A program made the translations under genes and the position numbers. A model generated the notes under the pieces. That model searched no databases and had not been told where the DNA came from. It worked only from the letters and a program-made list of their open reading frames with translations. Source: Halovibrio variabilis (GTDB lineage Bacteria > Pseudomonadota > Gammaproteobacteria > Pseudomonadales > Halomonadaceae). Taken from it: DNA of 64,000 nt. Positions 25,455-34,987 of the stretch are shown one piece after another (position 1 is the stretch's first letter; each line of letters opens with the position of its first letter). The stretch covers positions 310,001-374,000 of the forward strand of contig NZ_BJXV01000002.1 in NCBI RefSeq assembly GCF_007991175.1, read 5' to 3'.

Positions 25455-26222
25455 ATGATGAGCGTGACACCGATCCCGGCCCTTAGCGACAACTATATTT
25501 GGCTACTCAGACAAGATACCAGTCAAAGCGTTTGCGTGGTTGATCCTGGTGAAGCAGCCCCGGTTATCGAGTTTCTAGAACGCGAGTCGCTAAGCCTAGA
25601 CAGCATCTTAATTACCCATCACCACCATGACCATACCGGTGGTTTAGCGGAATTAATCAAACGCTACTCGCCACACGTCATCGGCCCGGCCAATTCGTCG
25701 ATCGAAGGCATCGACGAAGCCGTTGGCGATGGCGATGAAATACGTATTATGGGCCGTCTCTTCGACGTCATGGCCACCCCTGGGCATACGTTGGATCATA
25801 TCAGCTATTTTACCGCGGGCATCCCTGCCTTGCTGTTTTGCGGCGATACGCTGTTTTGCGCTGGCTGCGGCCGCTTATTTGAAGGCACACCCGAGCAGAT
25901 GTTCACCGCGTTGAAACAGTTTGCGGAACTCCCCGAAGATACCTTGGTCTTTGCTGCGCACGAGTACACCCAGGCAAACCTTACGTTTGCCCGTGCTGCG
26001 GACCCGGAAAATGAAGACGTCAAGCACGCCTTAGAGGAGTGTGAAAAGGCGCGGGCACTGGATCGCCCCACCTTACCCAGTACGATAGGGCGCGAGCTGA
26101 AAATCAATCCCTACCTGCGCGTCAACACAGACAGTGTGCGCCAAGCGGCAGGCACTCAGGGAGCCAATGATAATGATCTCGCGACGTTCACCACGCTGCG
26201 TGAGTGGAAGAACCGTTTTTAA
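25455..26222 (+). CDS. gloB: Hydroxyacylglutathione hydrolase (glyoxalase II)
   Basis: Hydrolyses S-lactoylglutathione to lactate and glutathione, the second step of methylglyoxal detoxification. Its 255 residues show the binuclear metallo-beta-lactamase motif THHHHDHTGG, then TPGHTLDHISYF, FCGDTLFCAGCGRLFEG and AAHEYTQANLTFA, with a C-terminal glutathione-binding part ending LREWKNRF. The start at 25455 is followed at once by another ATG; AAAGGA lies upstream. It is divergent from yafS, as in E. coli, and 30 bases upstream of mltD. Confidence 0.96.
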   Translation: MMSVTPIPALSDNYIWLLRQDTSQSVCVVDPGEAAPVIEFLERESLSLDSILITHHHHDHTGGLAELIKRYSPHVIGPANSSIEGIDEAVGDGDEIRIMGRLFDVMATPGHTLDHISYFTAGIPALLFCGDTLFCAGCGRLFEGTPEQMFTALKQFAELPEDTLVFAAHEYTQANLTFARAADPENEDVKHALEECEKARALDRPTLPSTIGRELKINPYLRVNTDSVRQAAGTQGANDNDLATFTTLREWKNRF

Positions 26223-26252
26223 GAACGCTATCGAAACCAACCAAATGACACT

Positions 26253-27458
26253 ATGACCTATCAAACAATTCGCCAACGCTTGCTGCTAAGCGCAGTGAGT
26301 ACGCTAATGACGGGGCTAATGTTAGCCGCTGCCACAAGCACTCAAGCTTCCGCACCGGCTTATGAAACAGCCAATGGCTCGGCAAGTGCGTCGGCAAACA
26401 CTACCCAGCCGCGTCCCACGCCTTTCCAAACGAACTTCTGGGAAGCTTTGACGTTAGAACCCCAGGACGCCTGGACAACGCTGCGTAAAAGCTTTCAATG
26501 GCAAGATAAGATCCTGCCAGCCGACGCCCAGGCAAGGGTGGATGAATGGATCGAGCACTACCGCTCAAGCCCTGAAAACATTGCCACGATTACCGAGCGT
26601 GCGAGGCCCTGGCTTGCCTGGATTACTCAGCAGGTGAGCGAACGTGGACTCCCCGGCGAAGTCGCGCTAATTCCGTTTGTAGAAAGCTCCTTTGACACTG
26701 GGGCAAAAAGCCACCGCGGTGCTGCAGGACTGTGGCAGTTTATGCCCGCTACCGGAGACGCGTTAGGGCTAGTACGCAACGGGAATTACGACGGGCGGCT
26801 AGACGTAGTCACCTCCACCGAAGCGGCGCTGGATTACCTGGAAATGCAGGCCGACCAGTGGTATGAAGGCGATTTAATGCTTTCATTAGCGGCGTATAAC
26901 GCAGGCGCTGGCACGGTCAACCACGCCCTTCGCCAAGCACAGCGCCAAGGCTTGCACGGTGACTACTGGGACCTCTCTTTACCCTACGAAACAATGCAGT
27001 ACGTACCCAAACTGAAAGCCATTGCGACCATCATCAATGACCCCGAGCGTTACCATGTGACGTTGCCTGAGATTCATACCGAACCGGCGTTTGCGAAGGT
27101 GCAGCTGGCCCATGCAGTTAGCCTTTCCGAGGCATCGCAAATGCTTCAAGTGAGGCAATCGGCCCTCGCTGAGCTTAACCCTGGCCTGCTCAACGGCCGT
27201 ATTGATCCACGCAGCACCCAAACGCTTCTCGTACCTGAAGAAGTCGACTCGTGGGCATTGGCTCAGTTGGCCCAAGGCAACAGCCAAGCAATCGCACAAA
27301 GCGATAGCGCCGATACCTACCGTGTTGAAAGTGGCGATAGCCTTTCTACCATTGCGGCCCGCTACAATATTGACCAGCAAGACCTGATACGCTGGAATGC
27401 GCTTGACCGCCCCGGCTATTTACAACCGGGCCAGCTGCTATCGATTTCAGGCCGCTAA
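26253..27458 (+). CDS. mltD: Membrane-bound lytic murein transglycosylase D family protein
   Basis: A 401-residue peptidoglycan lytic transglycosylase. A Sec signal is followed by an SLT domain with the catalytic Glu in LIPFVESSFD and the motif AAGLWQFMPATG. It ends with one clear LysM domain (YRVESGDSLSTIAARYNID, then LQPGQLLSI). A weaker LysM-like repeat (LAHAVSLSEASQMLQVRQSA) may precede it. E. coli MltD is a lipoprotein with LysM repeats. Here the signal region ends TSTQASAPA and shows no lipobox cysteine, so the enzyme may be periplasmic and soluble. gloB precedes it, as in E. coli. Confidence 0.93.
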   Translation: MTYQTIRQRLLLSAVSTLMTGLMLAAATSTQASAPAYETANGSASASANTTQPRPTPFQTNFWEALTLEPQDAWTTLRKSFQWQDKILPADAQARVDEWIEHYRSSPENIATITERARPWLAWITQQVSERGLPGEVALIPFVESSFDTGAKSHRGAAGLWQFMPATGDALGLVRNGNYDGRLDVVTSTEAALDYLEMQADQWYEGDLMLSLAAYNAGAGTVNHALRQAQRQGLHGDYWDLSLPYETMQYVPKLKAIATIINDPERYHVTLPEIHTEPAFAKVQLAHAVSLSEASQMLQVRQSALAELNPGLLNGRIDPRSTQTLLVPEEVDSWALAQLAQGNSQAIAQSDSADTYRVESGDSLSTIAARYNIDQQDLIRWNALDRPGYLQPGQLLSISGR

Positions 27459-27527
27459 ACGCGCTTAACACCGTACTGCTGAAGCAGCACGTCAACCAGT
27501 AGGCTGTGTTCACATGGGAAGTCACCA

Positions 27528-29381
27528 ATGCCACGTGGTGTATTTTTTACCAAAACGCTTCTGTTCATAAGTTACGTTGTCTTGAGCGTATCGGGTGTCA
27601 CGGCAGATGAGGCGGTCGAAACCGTGCATGGACTATCGCTCTACGATAGTCCCGCGCTTGAAGAAGGTTTCGCCCACTTTCCGCATGTCAACCCCCAAGC
27701 ACCCAAAGGCGGGACCATTACCCGCACCGCCGTAGGCAGCAGCTTCGATTCCACCAACCCTTTTATTATTCGTGGCACCCCCGCCACCGGCATTTCACAA
27801 ATCTACGATACGCTGATGGCCAGCAACCCTAACGAGCCGTTTAGCTTGTACGGCTTACTGGCCGAGGGAGTGCGCCTGGACCCTGACAGACAGTGGATCG
27901 AGTTCGACCTGCGCCCTGAAGCGCGCTTCCAAGACGGCGAACCGGTGACTGCCTACGATGTGGTGTTTTCGCTCAACCTACTCCGTGAAGAGGGTAATCC
28001 GTTTTACGCCAGCTACTACGCAGGCGTCGACGAAGCCATTGCGCTAAACGAACACCAGGTGCGCTTTACCTTGAACGACGCTGAGTCTCGCGAGCTGCCG
28101 CTAATCGTTACCCAATTGCCCATACTCCCCCGCCACTACTGGGAACCCAGGGACTTTACCTCACCTACTCTGGCGGCCCACCCGGGCTCGGGGCCTTATC
28201 GCATTAGCGGAGTTGATCCGGGGCGGCGGATCGTATTTAAGCGCGATGAGGATTACTGGGGTAAAGAGTTACCGGTCAACGTTGGCCGTTACAATATTGA
28301 TCATATTATTTACGACTACTACCGTGACCGCGATATTGCCTGGGAGGCGTTTAAAGCCGGTCTGACGGATTTTCGTACCGACGCCCGCGCCTCCACCTGG
28401 GCGATTGGCTATGATTTTCCGGCCTATGAAGCGGGCCTGGTGAAGCGGCTAACGGTACCCGACGTTAACCCTTCCATGATGCAGGCGTTTGTCTTCAACC
28501 TGCGCAAAGACAAGTTTCAGGATCCGCGGGTACGCGAAGCATTAAGCCTCACCTTCGACTTTCCGTGGCTAAACACCAATATTTTTTACGATACCTACCA
28601 ACGCACGGAAAGCTTCTTCCAAAATTCTGAAATGGAAGCCACCGGCCTACCCTCAGAAGAGGAGCTGGCGCTGCTGGAACCTTTTCGGGAAGAGTTGATC
28701 GCCTCCCACGGCTCTGACCGCCTGTTCACCGAACCGCTACCTATTGAGCAGCCAACTGATTTGCGCGAGCGACTGCGTAAAGCGCTCAATCTCCTCCGCG
28801 AAGCGGGCTATCGCGTTGAAGACGGAATACTCATTAATCAACAAACCGGGCAACCCTTAAGCCTGGAAGTGTTGCTCTACGACGCTGGGCTCGAACGCGT
28901 GGTTCAGCCCATGCTGCGCAATATGGCCCGTTTAGGGGTGCAAACCTCCATGCGTATCGTTGATATCAACCAGTATTTAAACCGACAGCGCAACTACGAC
29001 TATGACATAGTCATCAGCCACTTTCCGCAGTCCAATAACCCGGGCAATGAGCAGCGCGATTTCTGGACCAGCGCCGCCGCCGAAGCGCCACAAAGCCGTA
29101 ATCGAATGGCGTTGGCCCACCCAGCGGTGGATGCGCTGGTGGAAGACATCATTCGTGCCGATGGCCGCGAGGAGCTGGATACCGCCGCGCGTGCGCTGGA
29201 CCGGGTGCTGCGCTGGGGGTTTTATGTGATTCCCCACTACCACTCGGGAGAAACACGCATTGCGATCTGGGATAAGTTTGGCTACCCCGAACCCTTCCCA
29301 AAGTACGCCATGGACCTGGATGCGTGGTGGGTAGACACCGACCGTGAAGCAGAATTACAGCGCCGTCACCGCGACCGCTAA
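27528..29381 (+). CDS. yejA: Peptide ABC transporter substrate-binding protein, YejA-like
   Basis: A 617-residue periplasmic SBP_bac_5 protein. A signal peptide (TLLFISYVVLSVSGVTADEA) is followed by HGLSLYDSPALEEGFAHFPH and NPQAPKGGTITRTAVGSSFD, typical of YejA. It binds oligopeptides; YejABEF imports peptides and, in E. coli, microcin C. It is the first gene of a yejABEF order, 76 bases before yejB. GGGAAG precedes the ATG. The interior motif EFDLRPEARFQDGEPVTAYD is the family's conserved ligand-loop segment. Confidence 0.93.
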   Translation: MPRGVFFTKTLLFISYVVLSVSGVTADEAVETVHGLSLYDSPALEEGFAHFPHVNPQAPKGGTITRTAVGSSFDSTNPFIIRGTPATGISQIYDTLMASNPNEPFSLYGLLAEGVRLDPDRQWIEFDLRPEARFQDGEPVTAYDVVFSLNLLREEGNPFYASYYAGVDEAIALNEHQVRFTLNDAESRELPLIVTQLPILPRHYWEPRDFTSPTLAAHPGSGPYRISGVDPGRRIVFKRDEDYWGKELPVNVGRYNIDHIIYDYYRDRDIAWEAFKAGLTDFRTDARASTWAIGYDFPAYEAGLVKRLTVPDVNPSMMQAFVFNLRKDKFQDPRVREALSLTFDFPWLNTNIFYDTYQRTESFFQNSEMEATGLPSEEELALLEPFREELIASHGSDRLFTEPLPIEQPTDLRERLRKALNLLREAGYRVEDGILINQQTGQPLSLEVLLYDAGLERVVQPMLRNMARLGVQTSMRIVDINQYLNRQRNYDYDIVISHFPQSNNPGNEQRDFWTSAAAEAPQSRNRMALAHPAVDALVEDIIRADGREELDTAARALDRVLRWGFYVIPHYHSGETRIAIWDKFGYPEPFPKYAMDLDAWWVDTDREAELQRRHRDR

Positions 29382-29457
29382 CCGTGTCGGTATGACAACC
29401 CTTGATTGCAATGGCTTACCCTTAACGGTTTCATGGTCATAAACCTCGGAGTGCTCT

Positions 29458-30531
29458 GTGGCACGCTATACCCTACGCCGACTGCTGTTAATGATTCCGA
29501 CGCTTTTCGGGATCATGTTACTCAATTTCATTATTGTTCAGGCGGCGCCGGGCGGGCCGATTGATCAGATGTTGGCACGCTTTGAAGGGGCTGACGCCAT
29601 GGCTAGCACCCGCTTGGATATGGGCGGCGCCGATGTTCAGGTTAGCGACGACTCCCGAGGTGCCCGCGGCATTGACCCGCGCTTTATTGAACAGCTGGAA
29701 CAGCAGTTTGGTTTTGACAAGCCCGCCCATGAGCGTTTTATCGGCATGATGGCGGATTACCTGACCTTTGATTTTGGCACCAGCTTTTTCCGCGACCGCC
29801 CGGTCACCGAGCTGATGATCGAGCGGCTGCCGGTGTCCATTTCGCTGGGGCTTTGGACCACGCTGCTAGTCTATTTAATCTCTATCCCGTTAGGCATTAA
29901 AAAAGCCCTGCGCCACGGCTCCCGGTTTGACGTCTGGTCGTCGGGGTTAGTGATTGTCGGCTACGCCATCCCCGGCTTTTTGTTTGCGATTCTATTGATC
30001 GTTTTGTTTGCCGGCGGCACCTACTGGGACGTATTCCCGTTACGCGGCTTGACCTCACCCGACTTCGACCAGCTTTCGGCCTGGGGCAAAGTCAAAGACT
30101 ACTTCTGGCACATCACGCTGCCGGTTATCGCCGCCTCGATTGGCAGCTTTGCCACCTTAACCATGCTGACCAAAAACAGCTTTCTCGATGAAATCCATAA
30201 GCAGTATGTCATCACGGCGCGTGCCAAAGGCGCCGACGAGCGCCGGGTGCTTTATGGCCATGTATTTCGCAATGCCATGCTAATCATTATCGCGGGCCTA
30301 CCCGCCGCCATGATCGGCATTTTCTTCACCGGGGCACTGCTTATCGAAGTTATCTTTTCGCTGGACGGGCTGGGCCTGCTCGGTTTTGAGGCGGTGATGC
30401 AGCGCGATTACCCGGTGATATTCGGCACTCTGTTCCTATACACCGTGATCGGCTTAATCCTCAAGCTGATTTCTGATTTGACCTACGTGTGGGTAGACCC
30501 GCGTATCGATTTTTCGACCCGGGAGTCGTGA
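29458..30531 (+). CDS. yejB: Peptide ABC transporter permease YejB
   Basis: A 357-residue inner-membrane permease. Six hydrophobic helices include an N-terminal one ([20 protein letters not shown]). The conserved EAA-type loop reads [20 protein letters not shown]. It contains the [20 protein letters not shown] segment seen in DppB-like permeases. The start is GTG at 29458 with CTCGGAG upstream. It ends two bases before yejE, and the dimer of YejB and YejE forms the membrane channel. Confidence 0.93.
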   Translation: MARYTLRRLLLMIPTLFGIMLLNFIIVQAAPGGPIDQMLARFEGADAMASTRLDMGGADVQVSDDSRGARGIDPRFIEQLEQQFGFDKPAHERFIGMMADYLTFDFGTSFFRDRPVTELMIERLPVSISLGLWTTLLVYLISIPLGIKKALRHGSRFDVWSSGLVIVGYAIPGFLFAILLIVLFAGGTYWDVFPLRGLTSPDFDQLSAWGKVKDYFWHITLPVIAASIGSFATLTMLTKNSFLDEIHKQYVITARAKGADERRVLYGHVFRNAMLIIIAGLPAAMIGIFFTGALLIEVIFSLDGLGLLGFEAVMQRDYPVIFGTLFLYTVIGLILKLISDLTYVWVDPRIDFSTRES

Positions 30532-30533
30532 TA

Positions 30534-31610
30534 ATGGCCTCTTTATCATCGCGTTTGTCGCCGATTACCCGCCGCCGTATCGTCGCATTTAAAGCCAACC
30601 GCCGCGCACGCGTGTCGCTGTGGCTGTTTGGCACGCTGTTTATCCTCAGTCTGTTTGCCGAGCTGATCGCGAACGATAAACCCATCGTTATGCAGTACGA
30701 CGGCCAGTGGTATGTTCCGTTGCTGGTGGATTACCCCGAAACCGAGTTCGACGGCTTTCTACCCACACGTACCGATTATTTAGACCCGTTTATTCAGCAG
30801 CAGATTGACGATCATGGCTGGGCGCTATGGCCGATCATTCCGTTTTCCTACCAGACCCTGGATATGAACATGACCCGCCCTTCCCCGGCACCTCCCGATA
30901 GCCGCCACTGGCTGGGCACCGATGACCAAGGCCGTGATGTAATGGCTCGGGTCATTTACGGTTTCCGGCTTTCGGTCGCTTTTGCCCTGGTACTGACTGC
31001 CGGATCGTTAGTGATGGGCGTGGTGATTGGCGGCGTACAGGGCTACTTTGGCGGCAAGATTGATTTGATTGGTCAGCGGTTTACCGAAATCTGGTCGGGC
31101 CTACCGGTACTGTTTTTACTGATCATTTTGGCCAGTTTCGTGCAGCCGGGTTTCTGGTGGCTGCTGGGCATTATGCTGCTGTTCTCGTGGCTGGGCCTGG
31201 TGGATATCGTGCGCGCCGAGTTCCTGCGCGCGCGCAATTTGGAGTATGTTCGCGCCGCCAAAGCCATGGGGTTGCCGTCACGCTTAATTATGTGGCGCCA
31301 CGTGCTACCCAACGCCATGGTCGCCACGCTGACGTTTATTCCGTTTCTGTTTACCGGTGCGATTGGCACCCTGACCGCGCTGGATTTTCTCGGTTTTGGT
31401 CTGCCGCCTGGCGCGCCATCCCTCGGTGAGCTGGCGGCCCAGGGCAAAAACAACCTACACGCCCCGTGGCTGGGCATCACGGCGTTTATGACGCTGGCGA
31501 TCATGCTCTCGCTACTGGTGTTTATCGGCGAAGGCTTGCGCGACGCCTTTGACCCGCGCCACGTGCAGCAGCGCCAAACAGGCCCTGCCCAGGAGCCCAA
31601 TCATGTCTGA
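30534..31610 (+). CDS. yejE: Peptide ABC transporter permease YejE
   Basis: A 358-residue inner-membrane permease. The N-terminus has a positively charged stretch and a first helix (VSLWLFGTLFILSLFAELIA); a long periplasmic loop follows. The conserved phrases HWLGTDDQGRDVMARVIYGF and YVRAAKAMGLPSRLIMWRHV are typical of YejE/DppC permeases. The ATG at 30534 follows the yejB stop by two bases. Its last bases overlap yejF by eight, indicating coupled translation. Confidence 0.93.
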   Translation: MASLSSRLSPITRRRIVAFKANRRARVSLWLFGTLFILSLFAELIANDKPIVMQYDGQWYVPLLVDYPETEFDGFLPTRTDYLDPFIQQQIDDHGWALWPIIPFSYQTLDMNMTRPSPAPPDSRHWLGTDDQGRDVMARVIYGFRLSVAFALVLTAGSLVMGVVIGGVQGYFGGKIDLIGQRFTEIWSGLPVLFLLIILASFVQPGFWWLLGIMLLFSWLGLVDIVRAEFLRARNLEYVRAAKAMGLPSRLIMWRHVLPNAMVATLTFIPFLFTGAIGTLTALDFLGFGLPPGAPSLGELAAQGKNNLHAPWLGITAFMTLAIMLSLLVFIGEGLRDAFDPRHVQQRQTGPAQEPNHV

Positions 31611-33207
31611 TCCACTGCTGCGCATCGACAACCTTGATATTGCTTTTGATGGCAGCCCGGTGGTGCATTCGCTATCGCTCAGCGTCAATACCGGTGAAAC
31701 CCTGGCAATCGTGGGTGAATCAGGCTCGGGTAAATCGGTATCGGCGCTGGGCATGGTTAATCTGCTGCCCAGTAATGCCACCCTTCAAGGCGAACGCTGG
31801 CTCGGTGAGACCAACCTGGCCAACTTAACGGAAACTGAGTGGAACGCTGTACGCGGCAATCGCGTCGGCTTTATTTTCCAGGAGCCAATGACCTCGCTTA
31901 ACCCGCTGCACCGGGTTGGCAAGCAAATCGCTGAAGCGCTGCGGCTGCATCAAGGCCTACGTGGCCAGGCGGCACGTGAGCGTAGCAAAGCATTGCTGGA
32001 ACACGTTAAGCTGCCGCGCCCGGATGAACTCTTGAATGCCTGGCCCCACCAGCTTTCAGGGGGGCAGCGCCAGCGGGTGATGATTGCCATGGCGATTGCC
32101 AACAACCCATCGCTGCTGATTGCCGATGAGCCCACTACCGCGCTGGACGTAACGGTACAGCAAGACATTCTCGCCTTACTGCGCGAGCTGCGTGACCACC
32201 ATGGTATGGGCATGCTGTTTATCAGCCATGACTTAAATCTGGTGCGCCGTTACGCGGACCGTATTTGCGTGATGTATCAAGGACGCATTCAGGAAATCGG
32301 CCCGGTGGAGCAAGTCTTTCAGCACCCGCAAAGTGATTATACCAAGGCGCTGCTCGCCGCCGAGCCGGAAGGCAGACCCCAGGCCATTGCGCAGGCGCCG
32401 CCGCTACTCACGGCGCGCCAGTTAAGCGTGAGCTTTAAACGTCCCAACACCGGTTTGTTCAAGCGCCAGCCGCCCGCCTTTGTCGCGGTTCAGCCGACCG
32501 ACCTGCATATCGCCCCTGGGGAAACCCTGGGCATTGTGGGTGAGTCCGGGTCGGGGAAAACCACCCTCGCCTCGGCAGTCATGCGCTTGGTCACTAGCCA
32601 AGGCGAGATCACCCTGGGTAGCGACACACTTAGCAGCCTGACCGGCGATGCGTTGCGGCGCCAGCGCCACCGCTTGCAAATGGTGTTTCAAGACCCTTAT
32701 GGCGCGCTTTCCCCGCGAATGCCGGTGTTTGATATCGTTAGCGAAGGGCTGCGTTTTCACTACCCCCATCTGACCACTGAGGTTATCACCCAGCGGGTTA
32801 AACAAACGCTACACGAAGTTGGGCTGCCCGAGAGCTGCGCCGCCCGCTACCCCCACGAGTTTTCCGGGGGCCAGCGCCAGCGTATTGCCGTGGCCAGGGC
32901 CATTATTTTGGAGCCCGAGCTATTGGTGCTCGATGAACCCACCTCGGCGTTAGACCGTACCGTACAGAAGCAGCTGGTCACTCTGCTGCGCGATCTACAG
33001 GCGCGGCACCAACTTAGTTATTTATTTATCAGCCATGATTTAGCCGTTGTGCGCGCCATGGCACATCGCATTATGGTGCTCAAGGATGGCGAAGTGGTCG
33101 AACAAGGCCCCTGTCTAGAGGTTTTATCAGCCCCCAAACACGCCTACACCCAAGCACTGATTGCCGCGGCGCATCTAGCCACTCAAGACGAAGCAACGGC
33201 TAACTGA
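31603..33207 (+). CDS. yejF: Peptide ABC transporter ATPase YejF, two nucleotide-binding domains
   Basis: A 534-residue cytoplasmic protein with two complete ABC domains in tandem. Walker A sequences are GESGSGKS (first) and GESGSGKT (second). Signatures are LSGGQRQRVMIAMAIA and FSGGQRQRIAVARAII, and Walker B LLIADEPTTALD and LLVLDEPTSALD. It couples ATP hydrolysis to the YejBE channel. The ATG at 31603 lies inside the end of yejE. A strong minus-strand terminator of rsuA sits downstream; I see no clear plus-strand one. Confidence 0.95.
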   Translation: MSDPLLRIDNLDIAFDGSPVVHSLSLSVNTGETLAIVGESGSGKSVSALGMVNLLPSNATLQGERWLGETNLANLTETEWNAVRGNRVGFIFQEPMTSLNPLHRVGKQIAEALRLHQGLRGQAARERSKALLEHVKLPRPDELLNAWPHQLSGGQRQRVMIAMAIANNPSLLIADEPTTALDVTVQQDILALLRELRDHHGMGMLFISHDLNLVRRYADRICVMYQGRIQEIGPVEQVFQHPQSDYTKALLAAEPEGRPQAIAQAPPLLTARQLSVSFKRPNTGLFKRQPPAFVAVQPTDLHIAPGETLGIVGESGSGKTTLASAVMRLVTSQGEITLGSDTLSSLTGDALRRQRHRLQMVFQDPYGALSPRMPVFDIVSEGLRFHYPHLTTEVITQRVKQTLHEVGLPESCAARYPHEFSGGQRQRIAVARAIILEPELLVLDEPTSALDRTVQKQLVTLLRDLQARHQLSYLFISHDLAVVRAMAHRIMVLKDGEVVEQGPCLEVLSAPKHAYTQALIAAAHLATQDEATAN

Positions 33208-33325
33208 AACGGCCAAAAGCACAGGTGGCAGGCAACTTCAGCTAGCGCTCTTCTTGCTGACGAGTATACGCTCTAGGCAATAGCTTATGGTAAACATGTA
33301 AGATAACGGTATAAATATTTAGCTA

Positions 33326-33359
33326 AAAATAAAGCCGCTCACCCGTGGGGGCAGCGGCT
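33326..33359 (-). terminator. Rho-independent terminator after rsuA
   Basis: On the minus strand AGCCGCT and AGCGGCT form a seven-pair stem (33359-33353 with 33339-33333), with more pairing inside the 13-base loop. It is followed by TTATTTTT. It lies 22 bases downstream of the rsuA stop and fits rsuA well. Confidence 0.75.
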
Positions 33360-33380
33360 AAGGAGACCTTAAACAAAGGC

Positions 33381-34088
33381 TCAGAAAAGCGCGATTTCGT
33401 CGGCGGTTAATTCTCGCCACTCGCCGGGCGCCAGGTTGGTATCCAAAACTAAATCACCGATGGAGCTCCGGTGCAGTGAGTTCACGTGATTCCCCAAAGC
33501 GGCAAACATACGCTTTACCTGATGGTAACGCCCTTCGGTAATGGTGAGCTCCGCTTGGGTCGGCGATAAAAGCCGCAGCGTTGCCGGGTGCGTCGGCGAC
33601 TCCTCGCCATCTAACATCAGGCCGTCGGCGACTTGGCCAATCGCCCACTCCGCCGCCGCGCCTTCCATAGGCTCGGCAAGCTCGGCGATATACACTTTGG
33701 CGCAACGGTGGCGCGGCGACGTAACGCGATGCGACCACTGGCCGTCGTCGGTTAACAACAGCAGGCCCGTGGTATCCACATCTAACCGCCCTACCGGCTG
33801 TAAGCGCTCGACTTTGGGCAGATCAATTAAATCGATCGCTCGTGGATAAAGCCCCCGGCGGGCGTTGCACTCAACGTCGACCGGCTTGTGCAGCATAATG
33901 TAGCGTAAACCGACCAGTGCCAGTCGTTCGCCATTCAGCACAACAACATCGTTATCGGTATCGATCTGAGTGGCCGACTGCTTAATCGGCTCACCGTTCA
34001 GGGTGACCTCGCCGTTTTTCAGCGCTCGTTTGGCGAGGCTACGGGTTAACGGCGAGGTTTCACTTAAGAAGCGATCAAGGCGCATCAT
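33381..34088 (-). CDS. rsuA: 16S rRNA pseudouridine(516) synthase RsuA
   Basis: Converts uridine 516 of 16S rRNA to pseudouridine. The 235-residue protein has an S4 domain (MRLDRFLSETSPLTRSLAKR) and the RsuA/RluB catalytic motif GRLDVDTTGLLLLTDDG with D103, followed by YHQVKRMFAALGN. Its start overlaps the yafV stop (TAATG). A second ATG one codon on is equally possible. It is cotranscribed with yafV. Confidence 0.93.
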   Translation of the reverse strand: MMRLDRFLSETSPLTRSLAKRALKNGEVTLNGEPIKQSATQIDTDNDVVVLNGERLALVGLRYIMLHKPVDVECNARRGLYPRAIDLIDLPKVERLQPVGRLDVDTTGLLLLTDDGQWSHRVTSPRHRCAKVYIAELAEPMEGAAAEWAIGQVADGLMLDGEESPTHPATLRLLSPTQAELTITEGRYHQVKRMFAALGNHVNSLHRSSIGDLVLDTNLAPGEWRELTADEIALF

Positions 34089-34915
34089 TAACCCACTCCT
34101 GGCAGCAGCTCAAAACGGTCGGCATCTTGCCAGGCAGGAAATTTTTCACGAAAAGCATCAAGGGTAGTTTTATCCAGCGTGCCCGTTTCGATAAACGGGG
34201 TATGAGCAGGGTGGTCAATGAGCGGTTCACCTTTAAAGTCGACTAATAAGGAATCGCCACTGTAGGCAAGCCCTTTGGCGTCTTCTCCAACGCGATTCAC
34301 ACCAATGACATAACTTAAATTTTCTATTGCCCGGGCTTGCAGTAGCGTCCGCCAGGGTTGGCGACGCGGTGCTGGCCAGTTGGCGATACACAGCAGCGCA
34401 TCATACTCGAAATGATCGCCTTTCGCAGGCTGCTGACGCATCCACACCGGAAAACGTAAGTCGTAACAAACGCTAAGCAGCAGCTTGAACCCCTTGAGTT
34501 CGACGATTTTACGCTCTGTGCCCATGCCGTAGCGCTCATGCTCACCGGCCATCCGGAATAGGTGTCGCTTGTCGTAATAGGTTAGCTCACCGTCAGGTGT
34601 CGCCCAGATCAGGCGATTATAAAACTCGCCGCCCTCTTCGATCGCCACACTGCCGGTCATCACGCAGTTACGTGCCTGTGCCTGAGCCTGCAACCAGGCC
34701 ACGCTCTGGCTTTGTGCCATTGGCTGGGCCATTTCACGCGAGTTCATGGTAAAACCGGTAGCAAACATTTCCGGCAACACAATCAGGTCGGTATCGTGGC
34801 TGTCCAATTCACCCAACAATTGTTCCAGGTGGGCATGGTTCGCTTGGGGATCTTCCCAGCGTAAATCGCACTGGACCAGGCTGGTTCTAAGTTCGCTCGT
34901 TCCAAGTTCGCTCAT
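34088..34915 (-). CDS. yafV: Omega-amidase YafV (nitrilase family)
   Basis: A 275-residue carbon-nitrogen hydrolase. The Glu-Lys-Cys triad is visible: LIVLPEMFATGF (E), YDKRHLFRMAGEH (K) and LLSVCYDLRFPVW (C). YafV-type omega-amidases hydrolyse 2-oxoglutaramate and 2-oxosuccinamate, part of glutamine transaminase and methionine salvage metabolism. The N-terminus holds a short duplicated phrase (SELGTSELRTS), so the true start may lie a few codons later. It overlaps rsuA by one base and is divergent from rarD, 72 bases away. Confidence 0.88.
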   Translation of the reverse strand: MSELGTSELRTSLVQCDLRWEDPQANHAHLEQLLGELDSHDTDLIVLPEMFATGFTMNSREMAQPMAQSQSVAWLQAQAQARNCVMTGSVAIEEGGEFYNRLIWATPDGELTYYDKRHLFRMAGEHERYGMGTERKIVELKGFKLLLSVCYDLRFPVWMRQQPAKGDHFEYDALLCIANWPAPRRQPWRTLLQARAIENLSYVIGVNRVGEDAKGLAYSGDSLLVDFKGEPLIDHPAHTPFIETGTLDKTTLDAFREKFPAWQDADRFELLPGVG

Positions 34916-34987
34916 TCAACACCTCCATTCAACCAGTGTTATGACAACGTTTATGATAGATTAGCCTCTTTAAATAATGAGGCTGCT

